Positions 19,526 through 28,262 of a stretch of DNA of 64,000 nucleotides are shown here, one piece after another; position 1 is the stretch's first letter; each line of letters starts with the position of its first letter. The stretch covers positions 124,001 to 188,000 of the forward strand of contig NZ_FTOM01000002.1 in NCBI RefSeq assembly GCF_900156695.1, in the 5' to 3' direction. Under the pieces are notes generated by a model. That model searched no databases. It saw only the letters and a list, made by a program, of their open reading frames with translations, and had not been told where the DNA came from. Made by a program: the position numbers and the translations under genes. This stretch comes from Phaeovulum vinaykumarii (lineage in GTDB: Bacteria > Pseudomonadota > Alphaproteobacteria > Rhodobacterales > Rhodobacteraceae).

Positions 19526-19951
19526 TCATTCCTCGGGGAAGCGCGCCTTGCAGGCGGCCACATCGGCCCGCGCCTGCCGCTCGAGCTGGCGCTCCCGCGC
19601 GATCAGGTTGTCGCGCTTGCGGGTCTCGGCGGCCGGGTCGATGGCCACGCGCCGCCGGGCGGTGTCGGTGTACTCCTCAAGGCACATCCGCGGCGGCAGC
19701 GGCGGGGGCTGGGTGCCGTCGGGCTTGGGCGGCAGCGGGGGCGCGGCGCACCATTCCCAGCGCGAGCGGGTGATCGTGTATTCCTCCCAGGCGTAGCCGC
19801 GCGCCAGGTTGGCCTCGGTTTCCGCGCGCAGCGCCGAGACCGCGCGCAATTCGCGCGTCGCCGAATTGATGCAGCGTTCCTGGGGCGTGCCGCAGGCGGC
19901 AAGAACGGCCAGCAGGGGCAGGGCAAAGGCGGGACGCATTCCGAGACGCAT
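19526..19951 (-). CDS. Small lipoprotein, Cys-rich
   Basis: This 141-residue predicted lipoprotein has a signal peptide with lipobox LAVLAAC (Cys near 21), then about 120 residues including four further Cys (CIN, CAAP, MCLEE, ACK), a proline-rich loop PPLPPKPDGTQPPPLPP, and a basic, helical C-terminal third. I do not recognise the function. The ATG at 19951 is chosen because AAGGAGG lies 7 bases upstream; this ribosome site falls inside the longer ORF that starts at 19969. It is divergent from hemF. Confidence 0.75.
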   Translation of the reverse strand: MRLGMRPAFALPLLAVLAACGTPQERCINSATRELRAVSALRAETEANLARGYAWEEYTITRSRWEWCAAPPLPPKPDGTQPPPLPPRMCLEEYTDTARRRVAIDPAAETRKRDNLIARERQLERQARADVAACKARFPEE

Positions 19952-20055
19952 GAGGGGCCTCCTTTTCATGCGGCCATGCTAGACCCTTCGGCGCGATTGG
20001 CAATTCCCGATGCGCAGGGCGGCTGCTAGGGTCGGCCCAGCACAAGCCCGAGGAC

Positions 20056-20940
20056 ATGATGACCGCCGAAGACCAGGCCCCCTTCGCCGCCGAGAAAGCC
20101 GCCGCCGCCGAATGGTTCGGCCTCTTGCGTGACCGGATCGTGGCGGCCTTCCAGAAGATCGAGGAAGAGGCCGGCTCGTCCGCCCGCTTCGAGGTGACGC
20201 CGACGACGCGCACCGCACCCGATGGTTCGGACGCGGGCGGGGGCGCGATGTCGATCCTCCGCGGCGGGCGCATCTTCGAGAAGATGGGCGTGGCGGTCTC
20301 GGCCGTCAGCGGCAGCCTCAACCCGCGCGCACAGGCGGCGATGGCGGCGCGCGGCGTGCCGGGGATCGAGGCCGACCCGCGCTTCTGGGCCTCGGGGATC
20401 AGCCTCGTGGCGCATATGCAGAACCCGCATTGCCCGGCGGTGCATCTGAACACGCGGATGTTCTGGACCCCGGCGGCCTGGTGGTTCGGCGGCGGGTCCG
20501 ATCTGAACCCCTGCCTGCCCTACCCCGAGGACACGGCGCATTTCCACGACACGTTCCGCGCCGCCTGCGACGCCCATTCCCCGACCTATTACCCGCGCTT
20601 CAAGGCCTGGGCGGACGAATATTTCTTCATCCCGCATCGCGGCCGTGCGCGCGGCGAGGGCGGGATCTTCTTCGACGATCTGAACACCGGCGACTGGGCG
20701 GCGGATTTCGCCTTCGTGCGCGCGGTGGGCGAGGCGTTCCTTCCGGCCTTCCTGCCGCTGGTTGCCCGCCGGCACGACACACCCTGGAGCGCGGCCGACC
20801 GCGATGCGCAGCTGGCCCATCGCGGGCTTTATGCCGAATACAACCTGGTCGTGGACCGGGGCACCAAATTCGGGCTGGAGACCGGGCATGACGCCAATGC
20901 GGTGCTGATGACGATGCCGCCGGTCGCCACCTGGCCGTGA
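20056..20940 (+). CDS. hemF: Oxygen-dependent coproporphyrinogen III oxidase
   Basis: This roughly 294-residue enzyme performs the aerobic version of the HemN step. Family signatures are GGGAMSILRGGRIFEKMGV, SLVAHMQNPHCPAVHLNTR, WWFGGGSDLNPCLPY, GGIFFDDLN and YNLVVDRGTKFGLETG. The C-terminus ends at MPPVATWP and lacks the segment of about 25 residues (GSPE...RDWV) known in E. coli HemF. I cannot tell whether that is normal for this clade. The stop is only 20 bp before the target duplication of the downstream transposon. ATG 20056 or 20059 may be the start. Confidence 0.92.
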   Translation: MMTAEDQAPFAAEKAAAAEWFGLLRDRIVAAFQKIEEEAGSSARFEVTPTTRTAPDGSDAGGGAMSILRGGRIFEKMGVAVSAVSGSLNPRAQAAMAARGVPGIEADPRFWASGISLVAHMQNPHCPAVHLNTRMFWTPAAWWFGGGSDLNPCLPYPEDTAHFHDTFRAACDAHSPTYYPRFKAWADEYFFIPHRGRARGEGGIFFDDLNTGDWAADFAFVRAVGEAFLPAFLPLVARRHDTPWSAADRDAQLAHRGLYAEYNLVVDRGTKFGLETGHDANAVLMTMPPVATWP

Positions 20941-20960
20941 CGGGGGCGTAAGGAGGGGGG

Positions 20961-20970
20961 GGCTAAGAGG
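20961..20970. repeat. Target-site duplication, left copy
   Basis: GGCTAAGAGG directly abuts the left inverted repeat and is identical to 23221-23230. The match can be extended two G leftward, so duplication length is 8-12 bp within the G runs. Confidence 0.85.
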
Positions 20971-20995
20971 CCAGCCGTTCTGATTCGTGTGGTTG
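20971..20995 (+). repeat. Left terminal inverted repeat
   Basis: The 25 bases begin CCAGCCGTTCTG and continue ATTCGTGTGGTTG. They match the reverse complement of 23196-23220 except at base 13 (A here, G there). Confidence 0.9.
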
Positions 20996-21122
20996 CACGT
21001 CCACTGGATCTTGCGGACAAGTCCGTGGAAACGGCTTTCACGCAGGCAGAGGTGCTCGAGCAGGCAGTCCGGCATGCCCCTGGACTACTGTGGCTTCCTG
21101 CCGACAGGAGGCCGTCAATCTC

Positions 21123-21744
21123 TCATTTCTTCAGAGCAATAGCTTGAGCCACGAGCTCGGCGATGAAGAGATGGCTGAACCGACGCATCCTCACGAACAG
21201 AGGAACCGACAAGAAGCCGAAGATGAGAATCGCATAGTGGATGTTTTGTAAGCCGCCGGTTACGAAGAGGAGTGCTATCGTCAGGAGCGTGCCAGCAACA
21301 AGACCTCGGCACATGCCAAAGTTTCTATTGGAGGCATCAACCCTATGCGCGCCCCTCCGCCCGCACAACGGCATACGTCGCCCGAATTGCCTGATCATAG
21401 TTGTTCTTGTCGATCGATGACGGGTTCCCGGATACGAGATTGGCAAAGACGGACTCAAACTCTGCCCACTGAGCGCCCCCGAACCAGTTCTCTTTGTTCT
21501 TGAGCGCTTGATCGGCCTTGCCTACGCCGAGGATTTCTTGGGCGCGGTCGATAAGCCCTCCGAACGTCTGCACGACATGGCCGACCACGAATGAGATAAT
21601 GAGGAATATCCCGAAGTCTCCAAGCGCGAAGCCTTCGCTGTGGAGAAATGAGCTCAACTCGGGAAAGAGGAGAGCAGCAGCAAGGGTAGGCAACGCTCCG
21701 GGCACGATGACACCCACATACTCGTAATCATCGAACGAACTCAT
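21123..21744 (-). pseudogene. Membrane protein, frameshifted
   Basis: The first part (21744 to about 21350) encodes 133 residues beginning MSSFDDYEYVGVIVPGALPT, with two hydrophobic segments (about 10-30 and 45-65), then a soluble region. It stops after VRAEGRA. The sequence then continues in the next frame as HRVDASNRNFGMCRGLVAGT with two more membrane segments and the end VAQAIALKK at 21123. The total span is one base over a multiple of three, consistent with a single indel near 21355 in a G-rich run. Read through, it would be about 206 residues with four membrane spans. Its ATG overlaps the JAB stop (ATGA). Function unknown. Confidence 0.65.
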
Positions 21745-22197
21745 GAACCGATCTCCAGGTGAATACGCGTCTCGGATTGTCCTACGATCACCATGACCGC
21801 AGGCCTTTCCTCAACGGAGAGGTCTGCCGCAACCTCCTTAATTTGCTTATGATCGACGGCGCTCTTTCCAGCCCCAAAGTCATCGGGAGTGATTGTGCCA
21901 CTCGCCGATATAAGTGACTTGGTGCATAACCTTTTCGCAAGCCTTGTCGATCTGGACCCGAAGTCCTCGAATCCCGCGCTCGAACCCCGTGCGTCCGCTG
22001 ACGCTATCGACCGGCGCGCGCAAGCCAGAGACGATCTCGATGCGCTTCCTGCTATGGTCGACGATGCCAAGAAGGGCGCCGCCGGTCTCGTTGGGCCCGA
22101 GGGAGTCCCGAAGAAGTTGAAGCCGAGCTTTCGCCAGTGGTGGCAATCGAACTTGCCAGCTTCCATCGGCGGCCATGTGGATCTCAACGAGCGCCAT
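21741..22197 (-). pseudogene. JAB/JAMM metalloprotease-like protein, frameshifted in the metal motif
   Basis: From ATG 22197 the frame gives MALVEIHMAADGSWQVRLPP, then ETGGALLG (the JAMM Glu near residue 37), GRTGFERG, and YIGEWHNH (metal His near 101 and 103), then stops at 21880. One base shift restores PDDFGAGKSAVDHKQIKEVA, giving the S-x2-D part of the HxH-x7/8-S-x2-D motif, and ends at 21741. The span is one base over a multiple of three, so one indel near 21888 explains it. JAMM proteins remove ubiquitin-like modifiers or process cofactors. Coding-like sequence in the same frame extends upstream to about 22340, so the gene may be a 5'-truncated E1-JAB fusion. Confidence 0.65.
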
Positions 22198-22330
22198 GGC
22201 ACGACGTTCTCGCGTGAGGACTTTCTCCGCTTGGAGCGCGTTAACCAGGAGATCCTTGAAGACGAGGACCTTCGGGAAATGATCCGGAATAACCCGGAAG
22301 ATGTCGTCCGACCGGAATTCGAGGCTCTGT

Positions 22331-23145
22331 TCATGGGTGCTCTGATCCGGATGTTCCAGCGCGATAGCCCGTGTCCCGATCAACCGTGACCGCGTGATGG
22401 ATCGGGACATTGAGGACGCGATGGGCGTGCCGCCAGTTCGCGAGGATCGTTTGCACATCGGTCGAAAGAACGCGGTTTCGCTCCGAAAATCCGCGCCAGA
22501 GTTTCTTGTCCTTGTGAGCGGAGAAATCCCGGCACTGTCGAGCCAGGAAATCGATCCGGTTGTAGAGCCGATCGGCTGGCACATCGGCGAGCTCCATAAT
22601 CCTCCGTAGCGGCACGTTATTGACCAGGAGCCGCAGGATCTCGCCCGTCTCCTTGGTTTCCTCATGTCGGCGCTTTCGCGATCCGATGGAAAAGGTCTTC
22701 TTGCAGCTTTTGCACTGATACCGAGGATCACCCTTGGGAGTTTCCCCATGAGCGCGGTAGGCGGATGGCATCAGCGACAGTGGCAAACGATGGCTGGAAC
22801 ACGCTGAATTCGGACGGTATTCCCGTTTGCTCCCCTATTCAGGTGCCTGAGGCGGGAATACTTTTCCACCAAGGCGACGTTGGACTTCAGCCGCGAGCTT
22901 TGCCCGCAGAGATTGCAGATATAAGCCCGATTTTCGCCAGATCCTTTGATCTTGCCGCGGGCGAGCTCCCGGCTCGTCTTGTGTAAGATCGGAGGCAACG
23001 AAAACGAGGCGCAGAGCGGATTACGACAGAAGTTCACGGTGAAGAGCCCGACGGTGCGCGGCACCAACGCCGTATCGATCGAGGCTCCCGAAGAATTCTT
23101 CGAGACTATTTCCGCTTTTTTGACCTTTTCGTTGTGCCTTGGCAT
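22331..23145 (-). pseudogene. Zinc-ribbon transposase-like gene, broken
   Basis: The N-terminal part (from MPRHNEKVKKAEIVSKNSSG at 23145) contains FCRNPLC and YICNLCG cysteine pairs. Near 22815-22830 the frame changes and continues as RPNSACSSH, then YRAHGETPKGDPRYQCKSCK with KTFS (zinc ribbon), a helix-turn-helix-like LLVNNVPLRRIMELADVPA, and VLSTDVQ, which could hold the first DDE aspartate, before DTGY and a stop at 22331. Residues beyond the first catalytic Asp are missing or replaced by the JAB-side sequence, so the enzyme should be inactive. It is the best candidate for the gene that mobilised the element. Confidence 0.6.
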
Positions 23146-23195
23146 GAGGCATATCAACGCCTTGCAGGGCATCAGTGGCAACACTCACTGTTCGC

Positions 23196-23220
23196 CAACC
23201 ACACGAACCAGAACGGCTGG
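23196..23220 (-). repeat. Right terminal inverted repeat
   Basis: Read on the minus strand it begins CCAGCCGTTCTGG and pairs with the left repeat over 25 bases with one mismatch. Confidence 0.9.
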
Positions 23221-23230
23221 GGCTAAGAGG
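23221..23230. repeat. Target-site duplication, right copy
   Basis: GGCTAAGAGG is identical to 20961-20970 and directly abuts the right inverted repeat. Confidence 0.85.
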
Positions 23231-23252
23231 GGGGGGGCCAAAGGGCCGCCCC

Positions 23253-23726
23253 TCAGCCCTGTTCCTTGAGCAGCCGGCGCTTCTGGCGGTCCCAGTCGCG
23301 CTTGGCCTCGGTTGCGCGCTTGTCGGCCAGCTTCTTGCCCTTGGCGATGCCGATCTTCACCTTCACCCGCCCGCGGTCGTTGAAATACATCCGCAGCGGC
23401 ACGAGGGTCATCCCCTCGCGGCCGATCGCGGCCCAGAGCCGGGCCAGTTCCTTGCGCGAGACCAGCAGCTTGCGCTTGCGCCGTTCCTCGTGGCCGAAGA
23501 CGCCCGCTTCCTTGTAGGTGGCGATATAGGAGTTGATCAGCCACAATTCGCCGTCCTCGACCGAGGCATAGCTTTCGGCGATGTTGGATTGCCCGGTGCG
23601 CAGGGATTTCACCTCCGATCCGGTCAGCACGATGCCGGCCTCGAGGTCATCCTCGATGGCGTAATGATAGCGCGCCTGCCGGTTTTCGGCGATCAGCTTG
23701 GAATTGGGGTCGGATTTCTTGGCCAT
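23253..23726 (-). CDS. smpB: SsrA-binding protein SmpB
   Basis: This 157-residue RNA-binding protein is the partner of tmRNA in rescuing stalled ribosomes. Family blocks are [46 protein letters not shown] and the basic C-terminal tail beginning at [21 protein letters not shown] much longer ORF upstream is spurious; the ATG at 23726 gives the usual length. It is convergent with hemF, with the transposon inserted 23 bp past its stop. A GC-rich stem at about 23228-23250 (GGCC-AAAG-GGCC core) may terminate it. No ssrA gene is visible in the window. Confidence 0.95.
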   Translation of the reverse strand: MAKKSDPNSKLIAENRQARYHYAIEDDLEAGIVLTGSEVKSLRTGQSNIAESYASVEDGELWLINSYIATYKEAGVFGHEERRKRKLLVSRKELARLWAAIGREGMTLVPLRMYFNDRGRVKVKIGIAKGKKLADKRATEAKRDWDRQKRRLLKEQG

Positions 23727-23846
23727 GATCGCTCCGAGATAGTCCCGCCCCTTGCGCCTGTCCAGAGCCGGCAGCCCCGCGCATGGCCTCTTGACCGGCG
23801 GGCATGCGGGTTCTAGCGCGGGCGGAAAGCAACGGATAGGTGACGC

Positions 23847-24329
23847 ATGTTCGTCCAGATCGCGTTGGGCTCGGTTCTCATGCTGATGTCGGTCCTGATC
23901 GCGGGGCTGGCGGCCTGGGGGCTGGAATGGGTCTATGCCCGGACCCAGCACTGGCTGATGCGCGAACCGCACCGGCCCAAGCTGATGGTGGTGATCCTGT
24001 TCGCCTCGGCCGGGGTGATGGGGATCATGACCGCCGGCGTCTGGATCTGGGCGCTGGCCTATCTGTGGCTTGGCATCTTCCCCACGATCGAGGAGGCGGT
24101 CTATTTCTCGCTCGTGTCCTTTACCACGCTGGGCTACGGCGACGTGCTGTTGCCGCCCGAATGGGGGATCCTGGGCGGGATGGCGGCGGCGACGGGGCTT
24201 TTGAACATCGGGCTTCTGACCGCGCTTCTGGTCGAGGCGCTGCGCCATGTGCGGCTGGGTCAGGTCGAACACCGCCGCCGCCGCGCCGAGGAAGCCGAGG
24301 CCGCCATTCGCGCCCGCCGCCATCACTGA
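23847..24329 (+). CDS. Two-helix potassium-channel-like protein
   Basis: This 160-residue membrane protein has the pore motif FTTLGYGDV (about 91-99), the potassium selectivity filter, flanked by membrane helices. There is an additional N-terminal helix (5-25), a second at about 48-75, and one after the pore (about 105-130). The tail is a charged, probably coiled helix ([20 protein letters not shown]). There is no ligand-binding RCK domain. The ribosome site is weak (AACGGATAGG). It is monocistronic, ending at a shared terminator with mdh. Confidence 0.85.
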   Translation: MFVQIALGSVLMLMSVLIAGLAAWGLEWVYARTQHWLMREPHRPKLMVVILFASAGVMGIMTAGVWIWALAYLWLGIFPTIEEAVYFSLVSFTTLGYGDVLLPPEWGILGGMAAATGLLNIGLLTALLVEALRHVRLGQVEHRRRRAEEAEAAIRARRHH

Positions 24330-24370
24330 TGGCCCGCTCCGACACCGAGCAAGAGCAAGCCGGACATGAA

Positions 24371-24394
24371 AAAGGGCGCCCGCAGGCGCCCTTT
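24371..24394. terminator. Bidirectional terminator between channel gene and mdh
   Basis: AAAGGGCGCC and GGCGCCCTTT form a perfect 10-bp stem with a CGCA loop, with further A residues at 24369-24370 giving T residues on the minus strand. Confidence 0.8.
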
Positions 24395-24417
24395 CGCGTT
24401 CGGATGTCGGGCCGGGA

Positions 24418-25431
<1,014 letters not shown>

Positions 25432-25585
25432 CTAGCGCCTCGGGCTGGGCCGCGCAAGATCGCGGGCCCGCTGGGGGCGCTATCAGGCCGTCTGTGTCGA
25501 ATTACGCTGCGGTGCGGCGCAATGGGGCTTGTCGAATATGCCGAAAATGTGCTCCACAGCGCAAGATTGTTGCGAGGAGAGAATC

Positions 25586-26452
25586 ATGACCCAGGCCGCC
25601 GCACCCGCACGCCCCTATCGTTCGGTTCTGTATATCCCCGGTTCCAAGGATCGGGCGCTGGAAAAGGCCCGCACGCTGGCCACCGATGCGATCATCTTCG
25701 ACCTCGAGGACGCCGTGGCCCCCGACGAGAAGCTCCGCGCGCGCGAATTGCTGGCCGAGACGCTGCGCAGCGCCGATTACGGCGGGCGGGCGCGGATCGT
25801 GCGGATCAACGGGCTGGACACCGAATGGGGGGCGGACGACGCGCGCGCCTTTGCCGGGGCCGGGGTCGAGGCGATCCTGATCCCCAAGGTGTCGTCGCCG
25901 GCCGATCTGGATGCGGTGGCCGCGCTGGTGCCCGAAACGCCGCTCTGGGCGATGATGGAAACCGCGGCCGGCATGCTGAACGCGGCCGCCATTGCCGCGC
26001 ATCCGCGCCTTCAGGGCATGGTCATGGGCACCAACGACCTGGCCAAGGAGCTGGGCTGCCGGTTCCGCACCGACCGTCTGGCGCTTCAGGCGGGGCTGGG
26101 GCTGTGCCTGCTGGCGGCGCGCGCGCATGGGCTGGTGATCGTGGACGGCGTCTACAACGCCTTCAAGGATGACGAGGGCCTGCGCGCCGAATGCGAACAG
26201 GGCCGCGACATGGGCTTTGATGGCAAGACCCTGATCCACCCCGCGCAGCTTGCCATCGCCAATGCCGCCTTTGCCCCCTCGGAAGCCGAGGTCGATCTGG
26301 CCCGCCGTCAGATCGCCGCCTTCGAGGAGGCGCAGGCCCAGGGGCTGGGTGTCGCGGTCGTGGATGGAAAGATCGTCGAAAACCTGCATATCGTGACAGC
26401 GCGGCAGATTCTGGCCAAAGCCGAGGCCATCGCCGCCATGCAGGAAAGCTGA
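25586..26452 (+). CDS. mcl2: (3S)-malyl-CoA thioesterase
   Basis: This 288-residue CoA-ester lyase-family protein starts at 25586 after GAGGAGA. It has RSVLYIPGSKDRALEKA, DAIIFDLEDAVAPDEK (metal-binding Glu/Asp), IVRINGLDTEWG, MMETAAGMLNA and MGTNDLAKELG. In Rhodobacter the paralogue with this N-terminus and length is Mcl2, which hydrolyses (3S)-malyl-CoA to malate and CoA in the ethylmalonyl-CoA pathway; the true lyase Mcl1 is longer. Neighbours mdh, mch and sdh support this. The lyase alternative cannot be fully excluded from sequence alone. Confidence 0.87.
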   Translation: MTQAAAPARPYRSVLYIPGSKDRALEKARTLATDAIIFDLEDAVAPDEKLRARELLAETLRSADYGGRARIVRINGLDTEWGADDARAFAGAGVEAILIPKVSSPADLDAVAALVPETPLWAMMETAAGMLNAAAIAAHPRLQGMVMGTNDLAKELGCRFRTDRLALQAGLGLCLLAARAHGLVIVDGVYNAFKDDEGLRAECEQGRDMGFDGKTLIHPAQLAIANAAFAPSEAEVDLARRQIAAFEEAQAQGLGVAVVDGKIVENLHIVTARQILAKAEAIAAMQES

Positions 26453-26477
26453 CGCCACAATCCGAAAGGGCCCCGCC

Positions 26478-27029
26478 ATGGACTTGCTGATCCCCGGACT
26501 GATCCTCTTCGTCTTTGCCCATCTGTTCAAACGCCTCTTCCCGAAGCTGCGCGCGTTCCTGGGCTCACCGGGCAAGGTGGTTCTGGGGCTGGTGATGCTG
26601 GCGTCGGTCGTGCTGATGGTCATGGGCTATCGCGCGGCCGAGGTGGTGCCGGTCTATGACACGATGCCCGCGCTCTATCACGCCAACAACGCGCTGATGA
26701 TCCTGTCGCTCTACCTCTTCGCGGTGGGCGGCACGAAATCGGTTCTGGTCGGCGTGATCCGCCACCCGATGCTGTGGGGCGCGGTGATCTGGGCTATCGC
26801 CCACCTGATGGTGAACGGCGATCTGGCCTCGGTGGTGCTGTTCGGCGGCATTCTGGTCTGGGCCATCCTGGAGATGGTGCTGATCAACCGCGCAGGCCCT
26901 TGGGAAAACCGGATCAAGGGCAGCCTGAAGGGCGACCTGAAGGCGTTGGGCGGCGTGGTCGTCGTTTATGGCCTCATCGCCGGTGTGCACATCTGGCTGG
27001 GCTACAACCCCTTCGTGATGGCGCAATGA
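26478..27029 (+). CDS. nnrU: NnrU family membrane protein
   Basis: This 183-residue integral membrane protein has about six hydrophobic segments and the NnrU-type blocks FVFAHLFKRL, YHANNALMILSLYL, HPMLWGAVIWAIAHLMVNGD and NRAGPWENRI. NnrU was first linked to nitrate and nitric-oxide metabolism; a plant homologue is a heme-dependent isomerase. It lies 25 bp after mcl2 and its stop overlaps the next gene as ATGA, so it is probably part of the mcl2-mch transcript. Confidence 0.85.
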   Translation: MDLLIPGLILFVFAHLFKRLFPKLRAFLGSPGKVVLGLVMLASVVLMVMGYRAAEVVPVYDTMPALYHANNALMILSLYLFAVGGTKSVLVGVIRHPMLWGAVIWAIAHLMVNGDLASVVLFGGILVWAILEMVLINRAGPWENRIKGSLKGDLKALGGVVVVYGLIAGVHIWLGYNPFVMAQ

Positions 27030-27229
27030 AACTCTATCGCCTTCTGACCGAGGACGACACCTCGGCCTTCTGCCACAAGGTGTCGGCGGCGCTGGCCGCC
27101 GGCTGGGAGCTTCACGGAGACCCGGCCTATGCCTTTGACGCCGCGCGCGGCGTCATGCGCTGTGCCCAGGCCGTGACCAAGGAGGTTGCGGGCGATTACC
27201 ACCCCGAACTGAAACTGGGAGAGCAGTGA
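27026..27229 (+). CDS. DUF1737 domain protein
   Basis: This 67-residue soluble protein begins MKLYRLLTEDDTSAFCHKVS and contains AALAAGWELHGDPAYAF and MRCAQAVTKEV, the pattern of DUF1737. Function unknown. It is translationally coupled to nnrU (ATGA) and ends 1 bp before the mch start. Confidence 0.8.
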   Translation: MKLYRLLTEDDTSAFCHKVSAALAAGWELHGDPAYAFDAARGVMRCAQAVTKEVAGDYHPELKLGEQ

Positions 27230-27230
27230 G

Positions 27231-28262
27231 ATGAAGACCAATCCGGGCCGTTTCTTCGAGGATTACAAGGTGGGCGATGTCATTCGCCACGCCGTGCCGC
27301 GCACCGTCTCCGGGGGTGAGCGCGCGCTCTATCACGCGCTCTATCCGGCGCGGCATGCGATCTATTCCTCGGATGAATTCGCCCGGAGCTGCGGTCTGCC
27401 CGCCGCGCCGATCGACGATCTGGCCGCCTTTCATGTCGTCTTCGGCAAGACGGTTCCCGACATCAGCCTGAACGCGGTGGCCAACCTCGGCTATGCCGAG
27501 GGGCGCTGGCTCAAGCCGGTCTTTGCCGGCGACACGCTGCGCTCGGAATCCGAGGTCATCGGCCTCAAGCAGAATTCCAACGGCAAGTCGGGCGTGGTCT
27601 GGGTGCGCACCCGCGGGCTGAACCAGAACGACGAGATCGTGATGGAATATGTCCGCTGGGTCATGGTGCGCAAATGCGACGAGAGCCGCCCCGCGCCCGA
27701 GACCGTGGTGCCCGAACTGGCGCCGGTGGTGGCCGCCAGCGATCTGGTGATCCCCGAGGGGCTGGATTTCACCGGCTATGACTTCACCCTGGCGGGCGAG
27801 GCGCATCGCTGGGGCGATTACGAGATCGGCGAGAAGATCGACCATGTGGACGGCGTGACCATCGAGGAAGCCGAGCACATGATGGCCACCCGGCTGTGGC
27901 AGAACACCGCCAAGGTGCATTTCGACGCCACCTTCCGCGAGGACGGCCGCCGGCTGATCTATGGCGGGCATGTCATCTCGATGGCGCGGGCGCTGTCGTT
28001 CAACGGGCTGGCCAATGCGCAGATGATCGTGGCGCTGAACGGGGGCGCGCATGCGAATCCCTGTTTCGCCGGCGACACGGTGCGCGTCTGGTCCGAAGTT
28101 CTGGACAAGGCCGAGACCGCAGCCCCCGGCGTGGGCGCGATCCGACTGCGACTTGTTGCCCTGCGTCATGGCGCAGAGCCCTTTTCTCTAAGGACCGACG
28201 ACGGTCGCTATGGTTCCGAGGTGCTTCTCGATCTTGATTATTGGGCGCTGATGCCGCTTTGA
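27231..28262 (+). CDS. mch: Mesaconyl-CoA hydratase
   Basis: This 343-residue double MaoC-type hydratase converts mesaconyl-C1-CoA to beta-methylmalyl-CoA in the ethylmalonyl-CoA pathway. The N-terminal half (FFEDYKVGDVI ... RTVSGGERALYHALYP) and C-terminal half (YEIGEKIDHVDGVTIEEAEHMM, then YGGHVISMARALSFNGLANA) are each hot-dog domains. Length, duplicated structure and linkage to mcl2, mdh and sdh match the Rhodobacter enzyme. GGGAGAG precedes the ATG. Confidence 0.92.
   Translation: MKTNPGRFFEDYKVGDVIRHAVPRTVSGGERALYHALYPARHAIYSSDEFARSCGLPAAPIDDLAAFHVVFGKTVPDISLNAVANLGYAEGRWLKPVFAGDTLRSESEVIGLKQNSNGKSGVVWVRTRGLNQNDEIVMEYVRWVMVRKCDESRPAPETVVPELAPVVAASDLVIPEGLDFTGYDFTLAGEAHRWGDYEIGEKIDHVDGVTIEEAEHMMATRLWQNTAKVHFDATFREDGRRLIYGGHVISMARALSFNGLANAQMIVALNGGAHANPCFAGDTVRVWSEVLDKAETAAPGVGAIRLRLVALRHGAEPFSLRTDDGRYGSEVLLDLDYWALMPL

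Larger units (their letters stand above)
20971..23220. mobile_element. Decayed transposon with JAB and membrane-protein passengers
   Basis: A 2250-bp unit is bounded by 25-bp inverted repeats (24 of 25 identical) and a 10-bp direct repeat, so it is a transposed element. GC content and codon use are visibly lower than in flanking genes. All recognisable genes run on the minus strand: transposase-like remnant (23145 to 22331), JAB metalloprotease-like gene (22197 to 21741) and membrane protein gene (21744 to 21123), each with a frame break. It sits between convergent hemF and smpB. Two zinc-ribbon motifs in the transposase recall IS1/IS1595-type elements; the family assignment is inference. Confidence 0.8.

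Noticed and set aside
21889-22389. Plus-strand 166-residue ORF beginning MIVPLADISDLVHNLFASLV
   Set aside because: It has coding-like composition and helical text, but lies wholly antisense to the JAB gene, whose family motifs (ETGGALLG, GEWHNH) are clear; I see no domain or ribosome site in the plus ORF.
22394-22986. Short plus-strand ORFs inside the island
   Set aside because: Antisense to the zinc-ribbon transposase-like gene; no recognisable motif or ribosome site.
23231-23252. Intrinsic terminator for smpB
   Set aside because: A GC stem is present, but pairing is ambiguous and no T tract follows, so it is mentioned only in the smpB entry.
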